Positions 10,661 to 21,277 of a DNA stretch of 64,000 nt are shown here, in pieces (position 1 is the first letter of the stretch; the number at the start of each line of letters is the position of its first letter). The notes below the pieces were generated by a model that ran no database searches, was not told the DNA's origin, and saw only the letters and a program-made list of their open reading frames with translations. Source of the DNA: Brasenia schreberi. Lineage: Eukaryota; Streptophyta; Magnoliopsida; Nymphaeales; Cabombaceae. The stretch covers positions 14,405,001 through 14,469,000 of the forward strand of contig JAYKKT010000061.1 in assembly GCA_036023115.1 (NCBI GenBank), read 5' to 3'. The position numbers and the translations under genes are program-made.

Positions 10661-10890
10661 GTGGCGCGGCAGAAGGTGTAGGCGCGGGCGCTCAGGCGCC
10701 AGGCGTTGGACAGGGGTGCTAGGTGCGTAGGCAGGGCGCGGGAGGCATCAGGGGGTGCTGTAGGGGCGCGCTCGTGGCGCGGGTGGCTAAGGGGCGCCGC
10801 AGGGGCGTGCTAGGGGTGCAGGTGGCACGCAGGGCGCGCGGACAGGGCGCGGTTGGAGCGGCAGGGGCGCGCGACTGGTTGGGACGTCCT
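10661..10890. repeat. GC-rich GGCGC block of the A LTR
   Basis: A CpG-dense stretch made of GGCGC/GCGCG-type short motifs. The same block is at 22,971-23,200 (A 5' LTR), about 16,490-16,720 (P) and about 42,520-42,720 (F). The two A copies differ mainly by transitions. Confidence 0.75.
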
Positions 10891-11244
10891 TGGGGGTTTG
10901 GGGGTCTAGCTTAGGTGTTTAGTTTGAGTCAGTTAGGTTGGATTAGGTTCAGTTAGGGTGAGGTTTAGTGAAGTGGGTTAGGTGATTAGGCTAGGTTTAG
11001 GCTAAGATTTAGGGGGATTTGGCTAAGATTAGGGGACCTACCTCTTGGAGCCAGTCCTTCTTGGTTGAGCCCACTCCCATGAGCGGTTGCAGCCTCCCTT
11101 GATCGAGCTCACCTTAGTTGCAGCCCACTTAGCCCACAAGGCTTGAACCCACACTCACCGTTGAGCCCACATGGCTAGGTTTATCACTCACTCTCTCTCC
11201 TCCCCAAGCAAATTCACGTGTAGCATTTTGGGGACCCCTCACCT

Positions 11245-11254
11245 CTATTTATAG
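11245..11254 (-). promoter_or_regulatory. TATA box, A 3' LTR
   Basis: CTATAAATAG on the minus strand, directly downstream of the ATCCAA array. A CACGTG box lies about 30 bp past it. Confidence 0.8.
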
Positions 11255-11274
11255 GCAAATGAGGTGGGTCTTGG

Positions 11275-11535
11275 ATATGGGTTTTGGATTTGGGTCCTAG
11301 AATCCAGATCCAATCCAAACACTATTTGGGTCTGGATCTTGAATCTCAAATATTTTGGATCCATATCTGACCCAAATCCAAACATTTATATGGATTTGGA
11401 TATTTTGGTCCAGATCCAATCCAATCCAAACACTATTTGGATCCAATCCAAATCAAAACACTATTTGGATCGATCCAAATCCAAACACTATTTGTATATG
11501 GATTTGGATATTTATGGTCCAGATCCAATCCAAAT
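11275..11535 (-). promoter_or_regulatory. ATCCAA/TTGGAT array upstream of the TATA box
   Basis: Dense repetition of ATCCAA and GGATTTGGAT variants in the U3 region just upstream of the TATA box, including TGGTCCAGATCCAATCC. The equivalents are at 23,590-23,855, 17,110-17,340, 43,125-43,330, 4,100-4,215 and 4,698-4,790. A candidate enhancer by position; which protein binds is unknown. Confidence 0.6.
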
Positions 11536-12099
11536 TCTCTCTCGACAGTCCTTCTTGGAGTTTCGAAATGGAAGGTTTGTGCGGGCCCTGGCTTTATCAG
11601 CCCTCCGTCTTATGCTGGGTTTTCCCCAGTTTTGTCGTCCGAATTCCTTCTCGCCTTTCTGGACTTCGTTTCTGCTCAATTTCTCCATTTCTGGCTTAGA
11701 TTTTTGTTGCTTAGATGGATATGCTTGACTTGGCTTTTAGGTGCTATTGGCTTACAATCTGCATCAGGACTGGACCTTCCTTTTGCCTTTGACCCTGGCT
11801 TTTCAGGCCAAGGTGCTGCTTTTGGTCTTCTGCACCTGTTTCTGAGGCTGCTTTCGATTTGCCCCTTTTGAGCTGCTTTATGAGCTGCTTCTTGATCAGG
11901 CGTGTTCGTCTTTGGCTTTTTGGCAAAATGAGACTTGGCCCGAGCTTAAGAAATCCACATTGGATATGGGGTTTCAAAACATAATTTACAAGCTTTTGGA
12001 AACTCCTGGGTTTTCAAAAATCTCAAATTTGGCCTCTCGGATTGATTTTCAAACCAGGTGTATGTTTTTACAAAATCGTGGGATTTTGGGGTGTTTACA

Positions 12100-12114
12100 G
12101 ATGCCCCTCTTTGG
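12100..12114 (-). other. Polypurine tract of element A
   Basis: CCAAAGAGGGGCATC on the minus strand, immediately before the LTR start TGTAAACACC. The same tract precedes LTR E at 39,966-39,979. Confidence 0.85.
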
Positions 12115-13267
12115 CATTATCCAAATTTATTTGGATGATGGCAAAGACGACAACACCCCTATTTACTTTCTCCTTGGATTTGTCCTCGAGAATATGGGAT
12201 CGTCCCAGTTTTTGGGAAAATATTTTCTTTAAGCCCGATAATAGGGGATTTTCGTTAAAGGGGACTTTGCCTAAGATGGTGCTAGTCCTGAATGGGATTG
12301 TGCAAGTGTGCATGCGTGCATATGAATGATGGGCATGGGATGATATGCTAGGAAGTATGATCTCCTAGAGACTTAATGTAATAGTCGAACTTGGGAGTCT
12401 TATGAAGACCTGCAGTACCAAGTGAGCTGGTCTTATGTTGCTCGATGTTTGAGGCTTTTCTAAACTCGTTTTTGAATGAGGAAAGCTCCTTTTAGCTGCA
12501 ATCAATCCTAAGGACTTCAGCTTTTCATGTTTTCCCTTTACTTGATTCTTGACACTCGCTAATCTAGTGGAGGTTTTATAAGAAAATCAAGCAATATTTC
12601 AAAATTCCTATGCCTTACTCAGACGTCTAACTCTCAAACAAGATGAAATTCAAATAAGCAAATCCTATTTTTACTTTAGGATTCCCTAGAATGAACCTTT
12701 CTTAACCTTGGGATAAGTCGCAGGGATGGGAAAGAGTTTACCATGGTCCCTTCTGGAATGTCCAGTGGTTTGAGGCACAGAGGCGAAAAACTGCTCTTTT
12801 TGAGCTTTTTGGCCCTTTTCTTCTGTTTTTCGTAGAGGGCCTCCCTTTGAGAGTATTTTTTCTTTATTCCCTCTTTTCCATAGAATACACGATTTTTCTT
12901 TTGATTTAACTTTCTTTTGGGAAAGAGACTTGGCAGGGGTTTCCCTTTTTCTTTTTGGCCAAGTTTTTCTCTTGGGGAAAGAGAAGAGAAACGAGGAAGG
13001 ACTTATCCCAAGGATCTACTCGATTCATCCCAAATCAGCCTATTTAGAAATAACACGTACTACTTGCAAGTATCTTGCTATTTTGAACAAGGCTTCTTTT
13101 GTAAAAAGAAGGATTTTTGAAATGTGACCCATTGGTTTTGAAAAACTCCGCTTTTTCACAAGCAATCGAGTCTCTCATTCAGGGTTCTATGATTTGCTTT
13201 GATCCTCATTCACGAAGTTCAAAAGGAGGTTTTCAAAATATTTTCGAAATAGGGCTTAGCTTAGACC
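12115..13267 (-). other. 3' non-coding region of element A
   Basis: Between the pol stop codon (13,268-13,270) and the polypurine tract. T-rich and C/T-rich on the plus strand, no conserved frame. It resembles the 3' region of B (26,056-27,249). No gene seen. Confidence 0.7.
12119..12136. repeat. Inverted repeat next to the polypurine tract
   Basis: ATCCAAAT-TT-ATTTGGAT: perfect 8-bp arms, 2-base loop, 4 bases from the polypurine tract. Recognisable in B (about 26,070) and in I (about 62,760). Confidence 0.75.
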
Positions 13268-13677
13268 CTACACGTAGTATTTTTTCAAAAATTGAGCATT
13301 CATAGGATCGGTTAAGTTCCTACTCTCAACATCGACTAGCCAATAGCATTATTCATGGTGGTTCCACGTACAACATAAGGGACATCCACGAAATAGCATC
13401 ATTCGTATTATTCGTGGTGGTTCCACGTACAACATAAGGTGGACCAAAAATAACCCGCTCTAAGTATTTTCATTGCCATCATATTGGCATTAACATGCCC
13501 TCCACATTCTCCATCGTGGAATTCATGCATTATTATCCTAGCCTCCTCCAGGTCGATACACCTTAGTAAGATGCCAGTAAAACTCCTTTTGTAAAGAACC
13601 CCTCCCAGAATCGTATATCGGGTAGAAATCTTTCGTATAAAAGCTTTATCTTTAGATGTAGCGAATTCTGAAAATCC
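13268..13677 (-). pseudogene. pol: Integrase remnant of A: both ends kept, catalytic core deleted
   Basis: Integrase joins retrotransposon cDNA to the host DNA. On the minus strand 13,677-13,408 is open and reads SEFATSKDKAFIRK...TILGGVLYKRSF...MHEFHDGECGGHVNANM...GYFWST, the typical region before and including the N-terminal zinc-binding part. It then jumps directly to the C-terminal domain (PYVVRGTTTNN...DVESRNL...FLKKYYV, stop at 13,268-13,270), so the whole DDE core is missing. A piece carrying TCGTGGTGGTTCCACGTACA is present twice (about 13,350-13,380 and 13,408-13,437), a tandem duplication that shifts the frame. The upstream boundary is a TGA at 13,678-13,680 that interrupts what was one frame with the archaeal-type RNase H. 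Confidence 0.82.
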
Positions 13678-13680
13678 TCA

Positions 13681-14325
13681 ATTTTCTAAGAAACTTTTTA
13701 TGTCTTGAAACCAAGGTTTTTCCGTATGAGTTGGTTTGTTTTGGCAAATTTCAAGATCGTGTGTGGATGGAGTGGGCGAGTGCCATATTTCTAAGGGTTT
13801 GGTTCCCAAAGTGGGATCGACCCTTAGGGCTGAGCCCAAGGATGAGAGGGCATCGGCTATGCCATTATCCTCTCTTCTTACATGTGTGAGTGTACACGAT
13901 TTGAATGACTCGACCAGCTTGGTGGCCAACTCATGGTATGGAAGAAGTTTTTCGTTTTTAACTTGCCAAATCTTTAACACTTGGTTTATGACAAGTAAAG
14001 AATCTCCAAAGACTTCAATGCATGATGCCCCTAGAGTTTTTGAAATTTTTAAGCCTTGTATGAGTGCTTCATACTCGGCTGTGTTGTTGGAACATTCGAA
14101 ATCTAGGCGAATGGCTATGGGTATTTCTCCCTTTTCAGGGGATATGAGGATGATTCCTGCCCCAACCCCTCTTTGGTTTCGTGCCCCATCGAAGTGCATC
14201 TTCCACACTTGGTTTTCGTTTGAGCAATTTGATAAAATGTGATTTTGAAATTGGTTTTGAAATATGCCTTCATCGGGCATTTTGTCAAGTGTGGGATATG
14301 AATCTTCCAAAGGGAAGTCAGCCAC
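13681..14325 (-). pseudogene. pol: Archaeal-type RNase H (second RNase H) of element A
   Basis: Degrades RNA in RNA:DNA hybrids during reverse transcription. The open frame of 215 codons has the family motifs: WKMHFDGARNQRGVGAGI (first catalytic Asp), IAIRLDFECSNNTAEYEAL (catalytic Glu within AEYEA), EVFGDSLLVINQVLK (Asp in FGDS), and LTHVRREDNGIADALSSL (last Asp in ADAL). All four expected acidic residues appear intact. It follows the gypsy RNase H remnant, as in Tat/Ogre elements. The C-terminal tail (about residues 170-215) leads into the integrase region, separated by a single in-frame TGA. By itself this is the best preserved pol domain of A. Confidence 0.9.
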
Positions 14326-14329
14326 AAGA

Positions 14330-14572
14330 GGGCTTGGCCCTTGATGAAAGTTTGATGGTGGAATTTCAGGTCATACTCCATCAAGAGGAGCTGCCATTTA
14401 CCCAGTCTACCCGTGAGGATAGGTTTTTCAAATAAATGCTTGATTAGATCAAGCCTAGACACTATCCAGATCTCATGATCTAGGAAGTAGTGTCGAAATT
14501 TCTAGCAGGCCCATACCAAGGCCAAGCATGTCTTCTCCATGGCTTGATAATTTCATTCATAAGCCAATAGAG
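14330..14572 (-). pseudogene. pol: Remnant of the first (gypsy) RNase H of element A
   Basis: The minus strand reads EKTCLALVWAC*KFRHYFLDHEIWIVSRLDLIKHLFEKP...LGKWQLLLMEYDLKF...KGQAL, the C-terminal half of the usual gypsy RNase H. It has one TAG where Arg is expected, and a frameshift near 14,330 where it should continue into the VADF start of the second RNase H. The N-terminal half is lost in the same deletion that removed the polymerase centre. Confidence 0.75.
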
Positions 14573-14575
14573 TTT

Positions 14576-14821
14576 TCGAACTACAACAATATTTGACAAC
14601 CAATCAGAATACGTAATGGGTTTTATAAAACTGGCCTTTAGCAAATCTTCTAAACCTTTAACTTGCGCATGTACGTTCAGATGAATCTTTCTAAGCTTTT
14701 GCTTTATGGGTGTCGAATCCGAATCTAGGGGAAGACAATGCTCGACGACTCTTGGGTCTATACCGGGCATGTCTTCATACGTCCATGCAAACACATCTAT
14801 ATAGGTTTTCAAGAATGCAAT
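14576..14821 (-). pseudogene. pol: N-terminal reverse transcriptase fragment of element A
   Basis: Reads AFLKTYIDVFAWTYEDMPGIDPRVVEHCLPLD...KQKLRKIHLNVHAQVKGLEDLLKASFIKPITYSDWLSNIVVVRK, the start of the Tat-type polymerase. At about 14,576 it is fused to RNase H sequence, so the palm with the YxDD motif is missing (a deletion of roughly 1 kb compared with the same region in I). Upstream it is split from its N-terminal residues (...HEKSSFIT at 17,681) by solo LTR P. Confidence 0.85.
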
Positions 14822-17680
14822 TGTAGACACTGAAAATTTTTACTTACGGGTTCTTAGGCCTAAAGTGAACCTTTTCGCAATCTACATTCGCTTTATGGGC
14901 GTGCCAGCTAGTTTACTTTAACTAGCAAAGTATGTTTTGAAAATAATCTGACTTTTGAAAGGCGATTGTAGGCAAGCGGGATTTTTACGTTGCAGACCTT
15001 CTTGCACTGATGCGCAAGGGTCAGTCTGTACGCTTAGAGACTTCGTTTTGAAACAAGTTTAACTCAAAATATATTTTGAATGAAAAAGTGTTTTAAAACC
15101 TTTTGAAAACCATGCATTTGGGCGATTTTGATTTTGTAAGGTTTGGACGACCCTAAGTCTTTCAAATTTTAATATACTTAGGCACAATGTGCATGCATCA
15201 AAATAGCCTAAGTCTTGGCATATTTGCACGATTGATTCGGGTTGTTTTTATATGATTTTCAGATTTTAGATCACGTGGATTTGCACGTGCCTAAGTCTTC
15301 ATTTTTATCCCTTTATGGGCCACCTAGGTGTGTGTTATGAACACTCCACTACATGGGGCGAATTTGAGCGGGAGTACGGGGCTTGCTTTGATGCAATATG
15401 CGTCCTACCTCGTGGTATGGCGTAGATGCAATGCAAACTCACGCTACTCCAAAGGAAAAACCCGAAATGTAAAGACAATGCCGAAGGGAAATAACCGAAG
15501 GGAAATGACTTGTAAAGTAAATAGCCGAAGGGAAATGACTTGTAAAGTAAATAGCAAAAGGGGAAATATGGCTATATCTTAAGAGCGGAAAGGCTCAATT
15601 GTGTAAGTGTGTGTCGTGTATATATTGAAAGACAACGCACACGACTTGAACCTTAAAACCCGAATCTTAAAGACATAGCCGAAAGAAATACTCTATATAG
15701 AGTATATGTAGGGGCCCTTACTTGGGTCTTGCAAATAAGAGCGAAGGCTCAATGTGTGTGTGTGCTTGAATTGAAAGACTTACACACACGACATGAAATG
15801 AAACCCAAATATAAATTGCAGTATGCCTTGACTAAGGTCTTGGGAGTAAGAGCGAAGGCTCAATGTGTGTGCGTGTGGGAATGTAAAGACAGCTCACACG
15901 ACATAAATGAAACCCAAATATAACTGCAATAAGGCCTTTACTAAGTCTTGGGAGTAAGAGCGAAGGCTCAATGTGTGTGCGTGTGGAAAATGGAAAGACA
16001 ACACACACGACTTAATTAAAAACCCCCTTGACTTAAAATATATAAATATAACTATATATTAAGTGCTTGTTAGGCCCGTGTGTGTGCAAGAAGTGTACGA
16101 CTAAGAGCGGAAAGGCTCAAGTGCGTGTGTGTGTGGGTGTGTTAAACCACGTTATTACAATCGGGGGGAGACGAAGCTCCTTTACTACAACCCCGTATCA
16201 AAATTTAATTGAATATAAAGCAAGTTAATGTAATAGACCAAGTTTACACACTTACAAATAGCTGGTCCATGTTCAACTTGCTTGCACGTGGGCTCACGGT
16301 TCACCTTGGGCAGCCAAGAGGGGGTTATCCTAGGTGGCTTTGAGGGAGGTTCTATGGGGCACGGTTAGGGCCTTAGGGAAGCTTAGGTTCGACCAAGACA
16401 GGGGTTGTTTAGGGTCTGTCCTAGGGTGCAGGTCACAGCCAGGGTGTAGGTCAGGTCGGCAGGGGGGTGGTCAAGTCGGCTGGGAGGCAGTCGGGTCGGC
16501 AGGAAGCAGTCGGGTGGCTGGCGCGGCCGTTGGGCGCCTGGCGCAGCAGACGGGCGCCTGACGCGGCTGTAGTGGCGCGGGGCGCGCTGTGGCGCAGGAC
16601 GCGCTGCGGCGCGGGGCGTGCAGGCAGCCGAAGGGCGCGAAAGCGTCAGGTGAGGCGCGCGGCAGGGCGCGGCAGCGTCAGGGCTGCGCGGCAGGAAGCA
16701 GGGCACGTGGTAGGCGTCCGGGGGTTTCGGTTCATGGTTTGGGGATGTTTTGAGGCGGTTGGGGTTAGGTTAGGTCTAGTTAGGGTTCAGTTAGGGTTAG
16801 GTTGGTTCAGTTAGGGTTAGGTTCAGTTGGGGTTAGGTTTAGAGGGGTGTAGAGAGAATGGCTAGGTTAGGTTAGGCTTACCTCTTGGAGCCGGTCCTTC
16901 ATGGCTTGATCCCACGTCTCCACGGTTGCAGCCACTTGGTCCAGCCCACCTTGGTTGCAACCCCTTGGTCTAGACCCACTTAGCCCACATGGCTTGAACC
17001 CACCTCACCCAATGAGCCCACATGGCTAGGTCTATTACTCCCTCTCTCTCCTCCCAAATATTTGTATGAACCCTTTACATGGACCCCCTCACCTCTATTT
17101 ATAGAGATTTGAGGTGGGTCTTGGATTTGGGTTTGGGTTTGGGTTTGGATCCATACCCAAATCCAAACACTATTTGGATATGGATATTGGATCTCGAATA
17201 TTTTGAGATCCGTATCCGATGCAAACCCAACATTTTTATGGATATGGATCTGGATATTTTGATCCCGATCCGATCCAATCCAAACACTATTCATTACATG
17301 GATTTGGATTTGGATATATATGGTCCAGATCCAAATCAAAATTTCTTCGGACAGTCCTTCTTGGCTTCTCGAGGCGAACGATCTGTGCGGGCATTGGCTT
17401 CATCAGTGCTCCGTCTGGTGTTGGGTTTTCCCCAACTTTGTCGTCCGGACTCCGTCTCACCGTTCTAGACTCCGTTGAGATTTTCATCAAACGGGCTCTA
17501 CTTTCTTTTGTTTTTTTATCAGGGAGTGGCTTCTGAAGCTCTCGGCTTGAATCCTCTTTGGGCCTAGGGTCTTCCTTTGCTTTCTGTACCTATTTTCATA
17601 TTTTAAAACAGGTTGTCGTTTTGGCTCAAACGAGCTTTTTCGAGAGTTTTTTGAAATATAGAAGATTTAGTGTATTTACA
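14822..17680 (-). repeat. Solo LTR P inserted in the reverse transcriptase of A
   Basis: 2,859 bp, TGTAGACACTG... to ...GTATTTACA, minus orientation. The flanks are GCAAT (14,817-14,821) and GTAAT (17,681-17,685), a target duplication with one C-to-T change. Removing it rejoins the A frame (EKSSFIT / AFLKTYIDVF). No internal region is present, so it is the product of LTR-LTR recombination. It has a TATA box (17,095-17,104), an ATCCAA array, a GGCGC block and hairpin repeats (15,560-16,010), like J, A and F. Confidence 0.9.
17095..17104 (-). promoter_or_regulatory. TATA box of solo LTR P
   Basis: CTATAAATAG on the minus strand, just downstream of an ATCCAA array (17,110-17,340). Confidence 0.75.
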
Positions 17681-18573
17681 GTAATGAATGATGATTTTTC
17701 ATGGTCATGCAAACATGCGCCTATCTTAATGTGTTTGGGCTTTGATTCATTCCCTAAATTGATCTCTATGAAATCCTCTCCTACAGAATTCGAAGGTTTT
17801 TCAAAATCAAGGATTTTGTTAAACTCGGGAAGCTCAGAAGCCGAATCCTCCTCTAGGAGAAGGGGATCCTCTTCTGGGCTTTGATCATTCTCGAGAGTAT
17901 TGAATCCTAGGGAATTTGATCTTGATGCATGGGTTTTGAAAATAACTGGTTTTTGTTTTGGAATTTCAACGGGTTTCGAAGCTTTTGGTCTTGTTATGAA
18001 GACAACTTTCTTTTCGAAATCCTTAGCTTTTTCCAAATTTTTACCAGGAGCTGGTATATACAGGATTTTGTTTTTGGGAATTTCTAATTTTTTGATTTTT
18101 TTGGATTTTTGTAAAGCAAAGACACTCGGAGATATACAAACAACACTTTTTTCGATTTTACACTTCTCAAATGTTTTTGGTTTTTGAGATTTTTCAATTT
18201 TTTGAATTTCAAGATTTTTTAATTTTTTTGGATTTTGGTTCAAGAAGGAATCTTCCATCATACCTACAAAGGAAAACGCCACAAGTTAGACTCTAAACAA
18301 GAGGTCTAAATCATAGGTTTATGCTTCACTAGGTTCCAGGGCACCCTTGACCCAGGTGGTCACAGGTGGTGGTTCTGGTGGTATTTTTGGAATATAGCCG
18401 ATCCCATATCGGCTTGGGTTGATTCTAGGCACTATGGGCTCGAGGAGACCCTGACTTTGTGTCTCTAGACTTTGGTAGGGCATATATCCCATGTTCAATA
18501 GCATGTTCCATGATTTTTTGTTTTTTGAAAAGTTTTGATATAATTCATGGTTTTGGAACTTGCTATCGTCCAT
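17681..18573 (-). pseudogene. pol: Spacer between protease and reverse transcriptase of A, with Lys-rich linker
   Basis: Polyprotein segment with no enzymatic motif. The first part (18,573-18,319) reads SKNKKSWNMLLNMGYMPYQSL...YGIGYIPKIPPEPP. The second (18,282-17,681, open) starts with a Lys/Phe/Pro-rich low-complexity stretch (PKKLKNLEIQKIEKSQKPK...), continues with acidic EEDPLLLEEDSASELPEF, and ends in the start of the polymerase module (INLGNESKPKHIKIG...HEKSSFIT). Element I has the same order (LLNMGYAPY at about 60,360, Lys-rich stretch 60,600-60,780), so it is a family trait. Role unknown; it may be a flexible tether (inference). Confidence 0.7.
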
Positions 18574-18669
18574 GTTATGCTCGTATGGCTTTTTATCTAG
18601 GGTTCTGGGGAACAGACGACACTTGGTCTTTCCTAGGATCGTGATGGTTTTGAGTGGGCGAGCCTTGGT

Positions 18670-19440
18670 CTACCCCTTGATGTACAACATCTTCCTAGGC
18701 TTTTGAAGGACGAGCTTGGGTGGCTCGACCAAGACTTGCACCAGATCATCCTCAAAGGCTGGGTGACCCGATAAGCATGGGAAATTCTGTATTCCCTGAA
18801 GCTGAGGATGACTCTCACCTAGAATTACCATGACTTGATCCTCGAAGGGGATTTTTACACACCTATGGAAGGTGGATGGCACAGCTCGCAGGTTGTGTAT
18901 CCATGGCCTCCCAAGCAATAGGTTGTAGTGGGGGTGAATGTCTAAGAAGTGGAACACCCCCATGTGGGCTATGCCCCCCGTTTCCATGGGTAATTCTATG
19001 TCTCCTAGTGGTCTAGATGCATTCCCATCGTATCCAGTGATTACGATGGGGCTTGGGTTTACGGAGGTCAAGGTGACTCCGATTTGACATGCTACGTGGA
19101 GCGGAAGGATGTTGAGACCTCCTCCCCCATCAACTAATACCTGTCCAGAGGATGGTGATTCAATACCACCTCGATATGCAGTGCTTGGTTGTGGGCTTCA
19201 TATGGTCTTTCGATATCCTCTTCCGAGAACACGATGAGCGTCTTTACACATATAGGTGCCACTTGGATTGACAAGAGCTCCGGGGTTATATTTGAGCTAA
19301 CCTTAGCTCTTTCTAGGATTTTTTATAAGACAAGTCTATGCCTAGGCGAGGTTTGTATCAGCTCTAGGATGGACATGTTAATTGGAATCTTTGAAAGATG
19401 ATTTTCAAAATCATACAAGGTTAAAACATTTTTCCTTTGT
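18670..19440 (-). pseudogene. pol: Protease region of element A
   Basis: Aspartic protease that processes the polyprotein. A gag-pol linker (INMSILELIQTSPRHR...IVFSEEDIERPYEAHNQALHIEVVLNHHP) has one stop and a frameshift. Then comes VLVDGGGGLNILPLHVACQIGV with the active-site Asp (about 19,115-19,140), ITGYDGNASRPLGDIELPM, and the Tat-type signature HYNLLLGRPWIHNLRAVPSTFH. The part from 19,071 to 18,670 is open. Confidence 0.85.
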
Positions 19441-19743
19441 CCATTTTTGGCGAAATTCTAGGGATACATGCTTTTGAAGGGCCAGAAACACTGACCACTT
19501 TTTTAGCACTTTGTAGATGTGAGGGTTGATAGATCCTTCCAAACCTAGTCACCTCCCCCACGATCAGCCTAGGGTTCGCGACTATTGTGGCTCTACTTGT
19601 GTGCTTTGGAGCACCTTGGATTTGTAAAATGGTTCTAACCGGGGGCGGGACTCTGGGCGCTCCCCAGATTACTACTTGGGCTATTTTCCTATGAAGGATT
19701 AGAGATGGTGCTCAAGTAGGCAAACCAGAATGAAATGCATGCA

Positions 19744-21135
19744 CTAGACTCTTTGAAATCGAGAGAGCACATACCTCTTTGCCCTTCCCACTTGTGCTTG
19801 CGTGATTTGGGAAGGGTTCTTTGAAAATAGCTTGGGCAGGCTCTGTTCCTCCATGACCTTGAGCTGGCCCTGTGCTATCAAGTTCTCAATCTTGTTTAAA
19901 AGGGAAAAACACTTGCTGGTATCATGACCTTTCAGTCGATGATACTTCCAAAATCTATTTAGAAATTTCCCTTTTGGGGGTGTCCCCTTTGGAATTTCTG
20001 GGAGTGTAATCATTTCTTGTGCGAGTAGGAGGTCCAGGACCTCCGAAACAGGTTGCTCTAAGGGCGTGTACTCCCATTTTTCAAAATTTTTTTGCAATTT
20101 TTCAATTTTTTGCTCGGTTTTCTTAGAAGTACCAGCCGGGTTTGTTTCCACTCAAACGTTTGCAATTTTTAGGGGCTTTGCCCCTTTGTCCATCGTGGGC
20201 ATCCCGTATGTGCCGGGTTTTTCCAACTGAGTATTTGGTAAAACACTCCCTTTCCATAAGTGATCGTATACTCCCTTCTTCAAATTTGTTTCGCAAAGGG
20301 ATACTTTTTTAATCAACTTGTGAAAAGTCAAGATTTCATGTAAGGAGAAAAGGGTTTTTAATTTAGGTTTAAAATTATCGAGGATGAGCATTGTTGCACA
20401 TCCTTCTGATATTGGCTCTTGCCCTAGGAGGGACCTCCATCGAACGATGAATGCGTGTACATCCTCGTTCGTTGCTTGTTTTATATCCCTCAAAGTATTT
20501 AAATTTGGTGTAACTTCTATGTTATGTGAAAACCTTTGCATAAAGCAGTTCGCTAACTCTTCAAAAGTTGCGAACTGACTCAAATCGTAAGAAGCGAGCC
20601 ATTTTGAAGCAGTTCCTTTGAGGGAAAGGGGAAACCAATAAATCCACTTCATCGAGTCCTTTTTCTTGTGGGCTCGACGAGAAAAGAGTTGTAGGTGGGA
20701 TCTAGGATCACCCGTGCCATCATACTGATGGAAATTCAGTACTTCATCGTCACTGTCTGTTTCATAATCCAAATGAAGGAAATCAGACAGGGCGTACGTT
20801 CTTTTCTCTTTATTTTGCCCTTTTAGCAGCTATTATAGGGCTTTCCTGTCCTTGTGAGTGAAGGACTCGTGGTATTGGTTTCCCTCCATAGCGGAGGTTT
20901 CCTTGGGTTTGCGAGGTTTTTCACATTTCTTTTTAGCCTTTGCTAGTTTGCCGTGAGATGAACACGAATCAGCTGCCTCGGCTTCTTGGCTAAGTGCAGC
21001 GATCTTGGCTTCAAAGTCTTTTCGCAAATCCTCTATTTCTTCTCTCTTATTTCTAGTTTTCGAAAATCTCTTTGAGTGAAAACTTGATGTGCGTGAGACC
21101 TAGCTGGTCACCTCATTGGAGTTTGAACTCGACAT
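19744..21135 (-). pseudogene. gag: gag of element A
   Basis: ATG at 21,135 (MSSSNSNEVTS) followed by a TAG after 11 codons. Then the frame continues in pieces: 21,027-20,833 (KDFEAKIAALSQEAEAADSCSS...), a stop, 20,772-20,152 with the capsid core (KWIYWFPLSLKGTASKWL, YDLSQFATFEELANCF, FIVRWRSLLGQ, SEGCATMLILDNF), another stop, and 20,151-19,744 (TEQKIEKLQKNFEKWEY...FWKYHRLKGHDTSKCFSLLNKIENL). The last part has the zinc-knuckle-like H..C spacing typical of Tat gag proteins. Same family as J, B and I. Confidence 0.9.
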
Positions 21136-21254
21136 GACTCCGATGCTTTTCAAAAACCAACTATGAAATGCACAAAAAGGCAAAGAGTTAAATACTTTTC
21201 TGGAAAGTTTTTTAAGAGGTTTGCTTGTTTTTATCAATTTTTCTTAAGACCCAG

Positions 21255-21272
21255 GTCCCACCGGGCATGCCA
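21255..21272 (-). other. Primer binding site of element A
   Basis: TGGCATGCCCGGTGGGAC on the minus strand, 5 bases after the 5' LTR end. It differs from the J site by one C-to-T change. Confidence 0.85.
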
Positions 21273-21277
21273 ATTTC

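Larger units (their letters stand above)
8886..12099 (-). repeat. 3' LTR of element A
   Basis: 3,214 bp, TGTAGACACGCG... on the plus strand to ...GGGGTGTTTACA. Identical in layout to the copy at 21,278-24,435. Modules along the plus strand: U5 hairpin region (8,969-8,990), conserved CTTGAACCGGTGCTCAAGGG block, (AT)43 microsatellite, GAGC-GCTC hairpin repeats (9,480-10,210), GC-rich GGCGC block (10,660-10,890), TAGG-rich stretch, TATA box, ATCCAA array (11,275-11,535) and U3 end. Confidence 0.93.

Noticed and set aside
13736..14242. 168-codon plus-strand frame opposite the second RNase H
   Set aside because: Antisense shadow of a conserved RNase H coding sequence; its own translation has no recognisable motif.
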